Counted from the stretch's first letter, positions 12,678-25,645 are shown. The stretch: DNA of 64,000 nt from Epiperipatus broadwayi (GCA_028023455.1 JAQFVV010000232.1:1548001-1612000); one strand, 5' to 3'. Notes: generated by a model not told the origin, from the sequence alone. A program made the numbers and translations.

Positions 12678-13073
12678 TTATAATTTTAAACACTTTTTTA
12701 TCATTATTTTTGATACCGTATTTTCTTTTAATAAGTTTACTAATTTCTATTTTATTTATTTCTTTCTAAACTGGAAATACACGCTGACTCCGCTCTCCTT
12801 TGTCCGTTTATCCTACCCGATCTTAATGCTTTAACTCCGCCCAAACACCCAACTGTCATTTATTTAACAGAACGTAAATAGCACAAAATCTCTTTTCATT
12901 TAAAGAAGTAAGAAAAAAAAATTCGGTCAATTCTTTTTTTTTATTTTTAATTTAATACATTTTTACCTACGTAATTTAGATTTCTTTAAGGTTTTTATTT
13001 TTAAACAAGAAACAAAGCATTTATTTACTGTTATTTCTTAGGTTCAGCCCCAAACGTTGGGTAAAGCCATTTA

Positions 13074-14638
13074 TGTACCGGGTCGAACCGCTGAAACCAC
13101 CTACTTATACGTATATATAAGTTTTGGCCGGTTTCAAACTCCTTCACAATACATTTATAATATTATAAAGGTTAGGTGAACGAACCGGCACGTTCGAGCA
13201 AAATGGGAGATCTTATTAATAGCTTTAACTATCAACAATGGCCCATCTCGGCTGCTAGATTCAAAACCCCTACCATCCAAATACTTTATTTGTTTCGGGG
13301 TAAACCCCGGGGCGCCAGCTAGTCTGAAGACTAACATATTCGGGTAGTAGGCTCATAATCCAGCGCTCGAAACAATTCCCTTAACCAGCCCAGTCTAATT
13401 TTAATCAATGATATTTATTGCTAATAAGAGATTGATAAAAAGAATTGACCGACAGATCAAGTTTAATTTTAAAGATAATTTATTTCAATCAACATCAATT
13501 AAGTTTAAATATAATTTACTAACCAACATAAACGCATTCTAAACATTTTATAAATCCAAATTTCACGCACGCACATTTTTTTTTAAATTAACATATGATA
13601 GGATATTTCATGAACAAAGCAACATAATCTTAGACATTTAAATTAACTCTCATTCGCAAAAAAAAATAATAATAAAGCATTAATAACATTTGAAACTCAC
13701 GCACACACATCAATAGTTCCTTTTATGTATGATAGAGTTCATATAATGTTAATCTTCAATATTTACGGATTACAGTGGTGACTACTACTTGTAAATAATA
13801 ATAAAACAGATACCTAGGATTTTTTTCTTGTCGGTGGCTACTTCTGCTGCTTCTGATGGATTGTATCTAACCGGTTAGATTTTGTTTATGGAAGAGAATT
13901 TATGGTAATCCGTTGGTTTCTTCTTGGAGACAGCTGCACGTTTTGACGGAGGGTTTCTGTGTTGTTATCCAGACATTATTTCTCAGGCAGGTTTTGATGA
14001 TCTTATTGGACTAAAAAGGCTGGAGCGCAAGCGTATATTTCCAAAAGCTTTTCAGCACTGCATTTCTGTAAACTGACACAGTAAAACTAGACTGAATTTC
14101 AAACTCCAACTGAATGTCTGATAAAACGAAAAAAAGTCTATTTATACCTGCGAAGTGTTTTTGTTTTAATATCCTCCGGCAATACGTGTTGTCGAAATTC
14201 CTTTAGATTAATTATATGACAACGTGTTTTTCGATTGAATATTTGATTAGTAGTAGCTATTTTAAAATGTGTTGTTTTCATATCTTTAATTAGCAGTCCA
14301 CCACTGTGTTTCTTTTGAAATACATTTCATTTCTTTATTCATTTTTTTTTTTTATATATTATTCTTACATGCATACTTTTGTTTACATTCGCACGCACTA
14401 ATATAATCTATTATAATAAACTGGAATGAAAAGAGATTTTTATTTTTTTTATATTTTAATAATTTTAACTTTTAATGAAACTCTTAGTTTGTTTTTTTTT
14501 TTTTTTTTATAGGAAAACTCCCTCTCCCCTCTTTAAAGTAATTAATTGTAACTTTCAAATTCTTTTTTCCGAAAGATTTTGATAATAATTTTTATCCAAA
14601 ATTATTTTATATACATGTGCCAATTTGGCATTGGCACA
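13074..14638 (-). repeat. 5' LTR of element A
   Basis: This 1,565-bp LTR runs TGTGCC (14638 end) to GGTACA (13074) on the minus strand. Near its 3' end it has an AATAAA hexamer (minus; TTTATT on + at about 13284), a candidate poly(A) signal, within a 60-codon open frame that is shared with the 3' LTR and probably non-coding. A homopolymer T run and (TA)-rich tracts account for most length differences from the other LTR. Confidence 0.85.
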
Positions 14639-14896
14639 ATTGATATACACACATACATATACAAATATATAAATGTACACACACATGTATATAATACAAA
14701 TGAGATTTTAAATTATGGATTTAAAAAATTTTTTTTTTTAAAAAAATCCTTTAAGAACTAACATTTTTTTATTCTTATCTATAATCAATTTCTTTTATTT
14801 AAAAAAATTAACATTTTTTTATATCCTTATTATTTTCTTAAACTTATTCATAAATCTCATTTATTTCTTCTATTTTAATTATTTTACATATTATAC

Positions 14897-17608
14897 TGAA
14901 ACAGTAGGGTCTGCTTTGCAGATCTTCGTTTCACCTTTTCTCACCTATTTTCTACCTTCATACCTTAGTTTGAACCCCAATCTATCGTAGTGTGTCTGCA
15001 ATGCGCTTATATACCGAAAATCCCGCCCAATTTTAAACCACAAGTACAATGCTCGTATTATATATATGAGTATAACTCATTCCCAAATAAATAAAATATT
15101 ATGGATTGTGTATATGTTCACGTAATTTAGATTTATTTAAAAAGGTTATATAATTTGTAATTGCGCACACACTATGATATGCATTTTAAAACTTATGTCA
15201 AAATTATAAATTGTTAGGTAAAATTATTTGTTTGAATCTATTTACAAAAGTATATTACAGTCGTAATATATTTTTGATTTAAAATAAAATTCACATTCGT
15301 TTAGTAAATGGATTCAAATATTGCAATTTAAAAAGTAAAATAATTTTCTTTTGAATTTAATTATTTAATGTTATAAAACCTTATCTAAAATATACAGCAG
15401 ATGTCCACTTAAGGTTTTCTTTCAATCAGTAAAAGTAATTTTAATTAAATCAAGTTTGTAATTAGAATGTTGACAAGGAAATCAGCAAAGTCCGATATAT
15501 TTTTGTAACGCTCCAGGGCAGTTCTATTGTTCAATTCCACTATAAAAAGAAGGGTTTTCTTTTGTTCTCCATTCTGGTGATTTGCTAATGAAATGATTCT
15601 GGTGATTTGCTAATGAAATGATTTTAGTGATTTGCTAATGAAATGTGTTAGTGAAAATATTCTAGTAAAATATTCTTCAAAATATATTTTCCTGAGATTT
15701 TAGCTACATGCCTGCGAACTTAAATTTGAAGCCGAGTTTTCGTCTCCAAATTAATTGACCATGTTTACCACACCTATTTCTAACCGTGACATGACTGAGT
15801 AGAGCCGGCAAGAAGGCTATTCTCCTCTCAGGAATGGCCGGCTGCTGCGCTAGATCATCGGAAGCTATCACATAAGGAACCCCAGAACTGCTGCTGCTGC
15901 CAAAATATGAACAATTCCAGATTTTGCTGCTGAATTGTATAAAACCTGCCGACCATCACTCTACCTGCAAATGCTTCTCCAGAGGTAAACCCAAATTAAC
16001 CCAAGAGCTCTTGTGATTCCTAACTAACATGCTATAGCTATTTTAAATTGTTTTTCTTTTATTTCACTTGACTTATTATGTACTTCTTTAAACGTGTTCT
16101 AATATAATCAACAGTTTTGCTCTCTATACTTGGGTTAATATTTTCTATTTATTAGTTTTTCTTTTATTTTATTATGATAATGTATCAGAATAGTCTATGA
16201 ATGAGTAAATTATTCCCTTTGTTGAAAGTAAGACGCCGCTATTAAGGCATATTTTAAATTTATAAATAATTACCAATTTTATTATCTTGCAAATCATTCG
16301 TTTGAGGGCTATTCTAATCTTCTTTAATATATAATAATCAAATAGTTTAAAATCTACATTTTATTGATTTTAACCTAATATGAGAATATGTGCGAGGTCA
16401 ATGATTAAAATGTGCCACAAATGCATGATTGCGTAAATAAATCTATACTTTCTTTTCAAACCCGCAAGCATGCATTTTCCTATTTTTAAATACTGTATTG
16501 TACTTTAATTTCAAAGTTCGTCATTGATGTCGAGAATGTGCGGAGCCTTTTAAATGAATTTCTGGGAATTTGATTGGACATTTTTCCCAATCTAAGTGAG
16601 TCCATCTTGTATGTTTTATATACATTAGTTTAGTATTTCTGGTAAATGAATTGGTTGTTGAGACTGCTTTGTTTTTCTTTCCAAGGATTTTAAACGGCCA
16701 AGTCCGTTTCCCTTTTCGCTTCCTGCGGTTCCCAGGCAGAGTGTGTACTCAAATGTAACACCTGGGAATTAAACGCAGTCGTCAGTCCAGTCGCTAAGTT
16801 TCGGCTGTTCGGTAACACATTCCTATGGGTCAGCGGCGAGATGCCCTCCATAGTCATTTCAAATATTCACTATTTTATTTATATATTTATTTTTACAAAA
16901 CATCCATGATTTAAACGTATCACAACCTTCATCCTTTAATAAATTCATTATTAGCAATACTGACCTCCCATGTAACTTTAATTATAATTTTAAAATCACA
17001 TTCCCACCTTATTGCTTGGTAAGCTTTTGTCCGTGCTATTCTCGAAATCAATAAATATTATATAACCCGTAATATCAAATACTTTATTAAACTTTTATAA
17101 TTACTCAAAGCACCTTGCACATGTTCCCATCTCTTTAAGCACATTATTGTAATGGTATATTAGCCTGAGGGATAGAATATATTTTCTTAAAAACCTTTTT
17201 GTAATTTGATGGAATGTAATGCCAACAATTATTTAATAAGCGTCCCTGTCTCATATAAGCAGACAGTGGCATTACATATATATTTCTATATAAATAAATC
17301 TTTGAAATCATTTAAAACTAAATTTGATATTTTATTTTATTGATTCCTATCACTGTCTCAGTCTATATATCTATTTACTACATTTCTTTTGTATATCCAT
17401 AGACATTAATTAGCAACCCAAACTTATCTTAGTATAGAGTCTCTTTGTTTCTCCCTGACCACCAGGCACCGGTAAAAGGTTATATTAGTAGTAGCATCAG
17501 ATGCGTTATCATGTAGGTGGCACTGTGAAATTTGGACTTTAGATTCGAACTTAGTATATCTAGAAGGCAACCCCTCCTAGAATGTTCAGTTTGGGGTTTG
17601 AATTCTGC
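14897..17608. mobile_element. Unresolved insertion B in the P1 3' UTR, LTR-like
   Basis: Penelope 3' UTR sequence stops at ...CATATTATA (14895) and resumes at TTAATATTAACATAA (17609), so 2.7 kb is inserted, with about 12 bp of the target lost. The insert begins TGAAACAGTAGG and has a TATA box (CTATAAAAAGAAGGG, about 15540) followed by a 25-bp tandem repeat. GAGGTAAACC at about 15980 could be a splice donor. ATTACA at 17271-17276 resembles the 3' end of solo LTRs at 34398 and 42041. No target duplication fits, so the borders remain open. The distal 330 bp (17277-17608) may be a separate insertion. Confidence 0.5.
15572..15645 (+). repeat. 25-bp tandem repeat, three copies
   Basis: TTCTGGTGATTTGCTAATGA (first 20 of 25 bases) recurs at 15572, 15597 and, with two changes, 15622. 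It lies just downstream of a TATA box, so it would be in the 5' transcribed part of insertion B. Confidence 0.9.
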
Positions 17609-17840
17609 AGTGTGTTAATATTAACATAATATCTATATAATTCTATTTCTTAGTAATTTTTAATTAACTTTACCTCTTTTTACTTTACTATAGCTACACC
17701 ATTTTTTAACTAAAATAACATTTTATTTCATCATTCTTACAACCTCTATAAACATCTTTCTGAAACTATATCTTATTTTAATTTCAATTTTTTAATCTAT
17801 ATATATTTTTTATCAATAAAAACATACATCTATAAAATTA

Positions 17841-18110
17841 ATGTTTTCATTCTTATTAAGATATGGCCTAATACTTGTAATCAATATAGCTTTTTATATT
17901 TTTCTATCTCTTCCATCCTGATATGATTTATCATTTTTTATACTTCCTTTTTCAAATTTATGTCCTATCTTCAATGCATTTAAATATACAGGTGATCTTT
18001 TATCATATTTGTCTTGTTTTAATCTTGTGTAAATTGAGTTCTTCATTTCACCTACATAATTATTCCTAAAATTTTTATCCTGACAAGATTTACACTATTT
18101 TATTTTCTGT
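17841..18110 (-). pseudogene. GIY-YIG endonuclease domain (P1)
   Basis: On the minus strand NNYVGEMKNSIYTRLKQDKY is the YIG half plus the Arg helix of a GIY-YIG nuclease, followed by GHKFEKGSI and DRKI, with a stop before KAILITSIRPYLNK. The GIY strand itself is deleted: the preceding ENKIV is followed directly by a stop and CKSC. In Penelope-like elements this C-terminal domain nicks the target. This copy is dead. Confidence 0.75.
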
Positions 18111-18754
18111 ATATTTATTGTCTGATATATTAAGCATATTTTTTCTTTGTCTATTTATTACTCTAAATTTTATCATATTATTAAACTTTTTATTAATTCT
18201 CGAAATTATTTTATTTATATCCTTTACAATATTATTATTATATGTTTTTATACCTATATATTTAATTTTATTGCTTTTATTTTTTTTAGATTATTCCCTA
18301 TATTATCTTCTACAATCTTTATTGGATAATCATGTATTTTAAATTGATTAATTATTAATTGTACTTGCTTATTATAATCTTTATTCGAGCAGTAATTTGT
18401 AGGTCTATACATTCTTGAAGGAATATTATTTATTTTGTATTTTCTATCTATTTGAATTCCAATTAGTGATGCTATTATCTATATTCATTTTTTTATATAT
18501 TGATGTCTCTTTTTTACACCTACCATTAAAATATGATTTTATTAATAGAATATCCAGATATGATAGCTTATTTTTTTTTCTATTGTAAATTTTATGCTTG
18601 TATCTAATTTATTTACCTTTTCAAGGAAAAAATCTATCTGCTTTTGGCCTTTATTAAAAAACAATTGATAATCATCCACATACTTTTTCATAAATATTGG
18701 AGCATTCTTATTATTATTCATCATTAAATCTATCTTTTCCATATATATATATAT
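18111..18754 (-). pseudogene. Penelope-like RT C-terminal part and linker with YVDD (P1)
   Basis: On the minus strand, MEKIDLMMNNNKNAPIFM is followed by KKYVDDYQLFFNKG, which carries the RT catalytic YVDD, then QKQIDFFLEKVNKLDTSIKF and the LDILL motif in a shifted frame. Further on (18280-18470), SRMYRPTNYCSNKDYNKQ and IHDYPIKIVEDNIGNNLKK match the linker in P3. Frameshifts inactivate it. Confidence 0.8.
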
Positions 18755-20180
18755 TGTGATGATCGCACATACTGCGATCACACATGTATATATTTAATAT
18801 TAAACAATATTAAATATTGTAGTTTTCTTTTTGAAATAGAGGAAAAAAAAAAAAATAAATAAAAGAATTAAGTCAATGAGGAAAGAAAATGTCGTAATGA
18901 AATAAAAGAGAGGTTAATAGAATCGAACCAGATTCTTATCTTTTACTCTCCAAAGTTTTAAAGTTAGAAAATATTGAAATCGTATATTCGGTTTAAAATC
19001 AACAGTGAGAAAGAAAATATAAACGAAATAGGAATTTAAAATGATTTATATAAAAAAAGTAAAAATTGAGGAGTTTAAATAAGATTAGAAATAGAATTAA
19101 AATGGGACAAAAGATAAAGATCTATTCTAAAAAAAGTACACATTTTGACGAAAACGAACTGCATGTGTGAGAGTATGTATAAAGAGAGCAATGTTTAATG
19201 CATGTCAAATGAAAATAATTTTATTAAAAAAAGAAAATAAAATAAATAATAAATAAATGTAAAATATTGCTACGAAATTGTATGAGAAAAGTAAATTTGT
19301 ATACGTTATTGAAGGCATCGTAAAGTGAAAGATGTGAAATAAAGGCTACAAACAAAAAGATCAAGATAATGAAAGAATTTGAAAATTACATTAATGAATT
19401 AATTCAAAGAGTTCACGTAGAGACTTTGGTGAGGACACTGCTCTGATAAGAAGCAGATTATAATATAGTAGAAAGCAGACATGAAAATTTTTTAAAATTT
19501 TGCAAACAAAAAAACCAGAAAGCTGAGAATAAGGACCTTGATGTAGAATACTGAACATTGTACGAACATGAAAATAATCTTCAATATAACTGAAGCTTCA
19601 AGGATGTGTGGCTAAGGTCCATCACGATCGCTAGCCGATTCAGACCCACCGTGCTCGTATGGTCACCTTGCCATGTAACAGCTGCCAGTGTAGCGCCGGC
19701 CTGATGATCCGCCTGCCATCCCCTTGATGTTTTAGTACGGAGAAGTCACTACAGACATAAGAAGAGATTTCACAAACCAAATCCAAGCCTAAGAGTGGCC
19801 GTTTCTGCTAAAGAAGTGGAGGAATTCCACATGAAAGTCAACAGGACATTCACTCATGTCGGAAGAGAAGAAAAACCTAGGTAAATTACATAACACACCC
19901 ATATAGAACACGTGCACATACTTTTGATTTTAAGCTATTGCAAATTCCAGATATTAATGAGAGAGACACTAATTAGACTTTTTCTAATACTGGGAATGAC
20001 GATTGTAAATGGATAATTTATTGTAATAAATCATAATCATTTATTGGATTTAACCCATACACTTAATCGTAGCATTATATCTAAAGGTTTTTTTTTATTG
20101 TATGTAAATATTTCAATTGATTTCTTTTTTGTTATTTATTTATTATATAAATGTTCCTTAATTATTTTGTCTGTTTCATC
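18755..20180 (+). repeat. 5' LTR of element C (3' end deleted)
   Basis: It aligns with 22878-24341 through GTTCACGTAGAGACTT, CACATGACGGTCAACAGG-like blocks and ATGTTCCTTAATTATTTTG, then diverges at TTTCATCT. There are several indels between the two LTRs, so it is older than element A. Confidence 0.8.
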
Positions 20181-20509
20181 TTGTTAACGGAGAAGAATAA
20201 AATATAATGTTTATAAGTCAAGTTAAAATATGAAAAATATATAAATGCCTCATTTAGTTAAGTAGAATGATTAAGAATTTACATACGTAGTGGAATAGAG
20301 GGCAGTCATCAAAGTAAGGCAGGCAGTCAAAACGAATCTAGGGCAGGTAGACAAAATGGTGAACCAGAGCAAGTGTGTTTGGATTGGCTAGCGGTCTAAA
20401 TGCTAATAATCATATAAAGAACCAAATAGCAAATCAAAATAGAAAGGAAAGAATCAGTGGAGAAAAAAAATATTAATATATCAACAAGGGTTAAATAAAA
20501 ATTATATCT

Positions 20510-21974
20510 ATGCGTACAAGCTCGCAAACTAAAATGGACCATCAAGTAAATGAAGTAAGAGGAGTGGATGAAGATAAGGAGAGGGAAGCAGTGGATATTA
20601 CACAAAGGGAAGTGAAAGATAGAATAGACTTTAGTGATGTAATGAATATGCTCATGCGAATGACAATGGAACAACAGCAGTTTATGAAGGAATACCAGGA
20701 CAGTGAAGAAAGAAGGATGGAAGAATGGGGTGCGAAGTTAGCAATGGAAAATAAAAGAATTGCTAAAGCCATAGAAGAAATGAGGAGTAACTTCACCAAG
20801 CAATCAGATGGAAAGGTTATAGGGAATGGATAGGACAGGGAAATCAAGTTGGATGAACCAAGAAGCATAGAACCATCTCAGTGTGAGGAACTAGATAGGC
20901 AGAGAGTGTAGAGATAAGGTCAGCATATGTAGATCCGAGAGTGGACATATGAAGTGGAAATGATGGTTAGATAAAGAAGAGGAATTTGAAGTGATGAGAT
21001 TAGAAAATAATAGGATGCTGGTGAATATGCGGTGGGACATAAGTCAGGTAGGGAGAGTAGTGGAAAGGTTAGTCTAAATTTGAAGAGAGGATAAGGTCAG
21101 TCGGTAACAGCACAAATACAGAAAGTTGAAGGCATCGAACCAAGAGCCACTGGAGCATATATAGACAGGGGCTACGGAAATCCCATAGATAATCCTATCG
21201 GGTTCCATCAGTTCTTAAAGATACAAGTCTTTTCTGGACACCCAGGAGAAAGCTCTATGGAGCACTTGGGAAGCCTCGAAAGATATTTCAAGTTCAGCAG
21301 GATGAATGAGGAGGCCAAGATAGCGGTCGCCTACAGTCATTTGCAGGGCTAATCACAAGTGTGGTGGAACTCACTGTTCCATAAGTTCCATAAGCCCACA
21401 ACCTTCGCAGAATATCATAAAGTTTTGGTGACTAATTATTGGAGTGAGGAACTCCAAGAAAACATGTTGCATCAGATAGCATAGGAGAAATGGAGACCGG
21501 GGGGATCATTTACAACCTTCTTTCGCCGTTAGGTGGCCAAGTTACGGATGATGACATCTAATCCATTATCTGAAATGCAAATAATTCAGATGATTAGGCA
21601 TGGTTTCCTGAGAGACATTGAACAGATACTGATTATTATGGAGAGGAAGACAGTGGATCGGATTGCTGAGTCGCTAAACGCATTGGATAGCACCAGGGCT
21701 GACCAGAGGGATGAGGGATATAAATATAGACCACCTCCAAAGGAAACACTTGTAATTAAAAATGGTTGGATCCTAATAAAGGTCGATGGGAAGAAAACGG
21801 AATTTTACGGAGCGGAACCCAAGAGTGCAGGGAGATGGACGACATAGAATGAAGACTGAATGGAAGCGTCCAAATGTATGAACGGACAGGATAGAGATCG
21901 GAGGAATCAAAATCCGTATCCCAGAGGAAGTAGATATGAGTCCAACAGGATAATACTACCTCCAGATAAAACAT
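20510..21974 (+). pseudogene. Ty3/gypsy-type Gag relic of element C
   Basis: The N-terminal frame (20510-20833) is a charged coiled coil including MTMEQQQFMKEYQDSEERR. Further on, frames give VFSGHPGESSMEHLGSLERY, FKFSRMNEEAKIAVAYSHLQ, a stop, then QVWWNSL, TTFAEYHKVLVTNYWSEELQ and VAKLRMMTSNPLSEMQIIQM. The run HL..LE.YF, then A...L.G.A..WW, then F..F...F and R..F.RRGV-like strings is the retrotransposon gag capsid pattern. In-frame stops (for example HLQG*SQ, HQIA*EK) and frameshifts kill it. A basic, knuckle-like stretch is not evident downstream. No pol reading frame is recognisable between 21975 and 22877. Confidence 0.75.
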
Positions 21975-22877
21975 AATTACAATTATAAGAAACGGACGGA
22001 TTCACTGGTACAATATTGGAAATGGACTGGATTAAGATTAATGAAAAATGGACTTATGATAGTAGGAAAAATAATAATAATGATAATGTAAGGAAAGAAT
22101 GAGCAGTAAATGGCCAAACAGTTTGCATGGAATACTTTACCCAAATTGAGACAAACCATCATTTAGAGTGAGTAGTGAATGAGATCGTAGATAGAGGCAG
22201 CAGATATGTAGGCATAGATATTTTACTAGGGATCTTAGCAGTATATAGTAAGCCATCTCTGTTATATATTCATGCATGAGTTCTGCCATGAACCAGATAT
22301 TATTAGATAGGGAAGACAGGGACAGAGATCCTCTTCTCATATAAAGACTCACTGGATTGAAATTGCCAGTTAGATATTTGATAAATATTGCGAGTCAGTG
22401 AAATATAAACCAATGTACGGGGAAAGAACCCCTTATATAATGAGTTGTCAGTAAATAGTATGAGCTCATGGATGAGCTGGATAAGAAATGCCAGTCATCA
22501 AACCAACCTCGGTATAGTGATCAGAGTTATCACTTAGAGGGATATAAGGTGTGAAATGTAAGGTATGAACAGGTTTAATCAGGTCACAGAGATATCCTGT
22601 GCACTCGAAACTGTATATACAATCAGGGGGCAGAAGTCAACTCGCGTATTGTTTGTATATGCTTGATTAAAACGGTTTGGTAATGCTGATTCGATCATTA
22701 GGAAAAGGGAATGTTTTGACCTGGTTGCCTCTAGGAATAGTCTCATCATCACTTAACCAAGATTAGGAGTACATGGATATGAGAGGGTCATAATAGCAAT
22801 AGTTCAGTTAAGAAGTGCATAGCTTTCAATCAAAAATTTTTTAAGGAAAAATTTTTTTAAAGAAGGGAACGACGTAA

Positions 22878-25645
22878 TGTGATGATCGCACATACTGCGA
22901 TCACACATGTATATATTTAATATTAAACAATATTAAATATTGTAGTTTTCTTTTCGAAATAGAGGAAAAAAAACAAATAAATAAAAGAATTAAGCCAATG
23001 AGAAAAGAAAATGTCAATTAATTACCGTAATTAAATAAAAGAGAGGGAAATAGAATCAAACAAGATTCTTATCTTTTGCCCTCCAAAGTTTATATTTTGA
23101 CAAATATAAGAAGTAAAGTTAGAAAATATTAAAATCATATATTTGATTTAAAATCAACAGTGAGAAAGGAAATATAAACGAAATAGGAACTTAAAATGAT
23201 TTATAAAAAAAAAAGTGAACATTGAGGAGTTTAAATAAGATTAGAAATAGAGTTTAAAATGGGACAAAAGATAAAGATCTATTCTAAAAAAAGTACACAT
23301 TTTGACGAAAACGAACTGCATGTGTGAGAGTATGTATAAAGAGAGCAATGTTTAATGCATGTCAAATGAAAATAATTTTATTAAAAAAAGAAAAGAAAAT
23401 AAATAATAAATAAATGTAAAATATTGCTACGAAATTGTAAGAAAAAGTAAATTTGTATAAGTTGTTGAAGGCATCGTAAAGTGAAAGATGTGAAAGAAAA
23501 GCTACAAAACAAAGATCAAGATAATGAAAGAATTTGAAAATTACATTAATGAATTAATTCAAAGAGTTACGTAGAGACTTCGGTGAGGACACTGCTCTGA
23601 TATGAAGCAGATTAGAATATAGTAGAAAGCAGACATGGAAATCCTTTAAAATTTTGTAAAGAAAAAAACCCAGAAAGCTGAGTATAAGGACCTCGACGTA
23701 GAATACTGAACATTGTATGAACATGAAAATAATCTTCAACGTAACTGAAGCTTCAAGGATGTGTGGCTAAGAGCCATCACGATTGCTGGCTGATTCAGAC
23801 CCACCGTGCTTGTACTGTCACCTTGCCATGTAACAACTGCCGGTGTAGTGCCTGCCTGATGATCCGCCTGCCATGCCCTTGATGTCCTAGTATGGAGAAA
23901 TCACTACAGACATAAGAAGAGATTTCACAAACCAAATCCAAGCCTAAGAGTGGCCGTCTCTGCTAAAGAAGTGGAGGAATTCCACATGACGGTCAACAGG
24001 ACATTCACTCATGTCGGAAGAGAAGAAAAACCTAGGTAAATTACATAACACACCTATATAGAACACATGTGCACATACTTTTGATTTAAAGCAATTGCAA
24101 ATTCCAGATAGTAATGAGAGACACTAATTAGACTCTTTCTAATACTGGGAATGATGACTGTAAATGGATAATTTATTGTAATAAATCATAATCATTTATA
24201 GGATTTAACCTATACACTTAATCATAGCATTATATCTAAATGATTTTTTTTTATTGTAGGTAAATATTTCAATTGATTTCTGTTTTGTTATTTATTTATT
24301 ATATTAAATGTTCCTTAATTATTTTGTTCTGTTTCGTCTCATTTCTTCGCCATTTCAAATACACCTGGGTCTTTTTTTACGCGGATTTATTTAACGCGAT
24401 TTTGAAGTTACGCGATTCATGTTTCTCTGGAAGTCGAACTCCGATAATAAGCTATTACTTTAAATAATAAATTTTGCGCACTTACGTCATATTGAAAGTA
24501 ATAGCACATTATTGGAATTTGACTTTCATCTTAGTAATTTCAATATTTTTAGTGCTTTATAATAGTAAGATTTTATGCAATAATGAAATTAAAATCATTA
24601 TTTCCACATTTTATGTATACCACACATTAAATTTTACAAGATTATAAAGGAAATTTGTTCAAACATTGTGCGCGTTTATTTTGCATTTTAAATCACATTC
24701 TATTTTTGCTTTTAAAAAAAAAACGTAATCAATTATTAATCATTTAGTGTCCGCAAGTTTATTTTTAAAAGGTGAGTAATAGCAGTGGGCACAATTAAAA
24801 TTGAAAATTAAAAAATTAAAGACAAAAATAAGAATTTAATTTTTAGTTGTTAGATTAATTACTAATTACGTTGTCACCAGAAAACCATTAACACCTCATA
24901 TGAGTGACGTTGGCGCTAGTTGTATTTCCTCTTGTGAAGAATTTGATTTTTTACCAGTTTGCAAACGAACCTGTTTATTGGCAAATAACGGTAATAATTA
25001 AAACATGTATAAAAAAATGTAAATTACTGTAAATTATGCATAAATATTATAGTTAAAAAAAGTTTGTCTTGTATCAATTTTTTTCAAATTTGAAATTTTT
25101 TATTAGTCATATTTTATTTCCTTATTTTTTTTTGCGCGAATTTTAAAGTAATTTTATGTTGGTGCTTTGCTTTTATGCGATTTTTGAAAAATCACAGTCC
25201 GTATTCACCCTTTTTCAAGGTAAGTTATGTGTATTTTTGTGCGATTTCGTTTGCGCGTTTTTTCTGAGGAACCTATCTATTGTGTAAAACGAGACCCAGG
25301 TGTAGTTAATATACCCAGAGGGTTTTGGGTTAGAATTATTACTCCATTGTTAATACTAAGTAATACGTGAGGCTAATTGTACGGCATTTCTGATCCCTTT
25401 AAATTTATAATTTATCCAAGCGCTGTAATTCTTTAATAATTACAGCAGTCAAGAGACGTTTGACCAGAAAAGATAACCTGGGGCAATATCCGTATGGTCC
25501 CATGTTTGGTCAAGTATGGATATGATTTCGTTTATGTCCATATGTTTTCTTTGCTTGCGGTAACGGAAGATGGATGGTTTAAATTTAAAAATCCATATTA
25601 TATGTAAATAAAAAGGAACTTCATTCAATCGTCATTTCCGTTACA
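22878..25645 (+). repeat. 3' LTR of element C, with Tigger-like T1 inside
   Basis: Without T1 (24362-25302 plus one TA) it is about 1.83 kb, from TGTGATG to GTTACA. The LTR resumes after T1 at 25305 (AGTTAATATACCCAGAG). It shows where the missing end of the 5' LTR would lie. Confidence 0.8.
24362..25302 (+). mobile_element. Tigger/pogo-like non-autonomous element T1
   Basis: Inverted ends CACCTGGGTC... and ...GAGACCCAGGTG are flanked by TA on each side (24360-24361, 25303-25304). Internal motifs GCGATTTTGAAGTTACGCGA and TTTCTGAGGAACCTATCTA are shared with T2-T5. No transposase start is kept here. It interrupts the 3' LTR of element C. Confidence 0.88.

Larger units (their letters stand above)
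9128..14642 (-). mobile_element. LTR retrotransposon A (gag-only, minus orientation) with 4-bp TSD ATTG
   Basis: Two long direct repeats (9159-10733 and 13074-14638) differ by few bases and start/end TG..CA on the element strand (TGTGCC...GGTACA). The direct repeat ATTG flanks the whole (9128-9131, 14639-14642), and the flanks are Penelope P1 3' UTR. A purine tract (minus strand AAAACGGAGGGGGG) abuts the 3' LTR at about 10740-10755. A PBS-like stretch TGGCTTTACCCAACG lies just inside the 5' LTR (about 13055-13070, minus). The only ORF is a coiled-coil Gag-like protein; no protease, RT or integrase is seen in the 2.3-kb interior, so it is non-autonomous. Confidence 0.9.
18755..25645 (+). mobile_element. 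LTR retrotransposon C (Ty3/gypsy-type Gag), inserted in P1 RT; 5' LTR truncated, 3' LTR invaded by Tigger
   Basis: The sequence TGTGATGATCGCACATACTG starts both LTRs (18755 and 22878). The 3' LTR ends CATTTCCGTTACA at 25645. Both outer flanks are (AT)n of the same Penelope RT, which continues on each side, so the ATAT target duplication cannot be sized exactly. A purine tract (AAAGAAGGGAACGA) precedes the 3' LTR. The 5' LTR matches only to about 20180 and lacks the last ~385 bp present in the 3' LTR, presumably deleted together with the PBS. The interior encodes only a broken Gag. Confidence 0.85.

Noticed and set aside
14897-17276. Solo LTR from TGAAACAG to GGCATTACA
   Set aside because: Left flank ATAC and right flank TATA do not match and the right flank is not Penelope; kept only as a possibility inside insertion B.
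17460-17608. tRNA-derived SINE suggested by GATTCGAACTTAG and GGTTTGAATTCTG (B-box-like)
   Set aside because: No A box at the right spacing and no tail or TSD could be placed.
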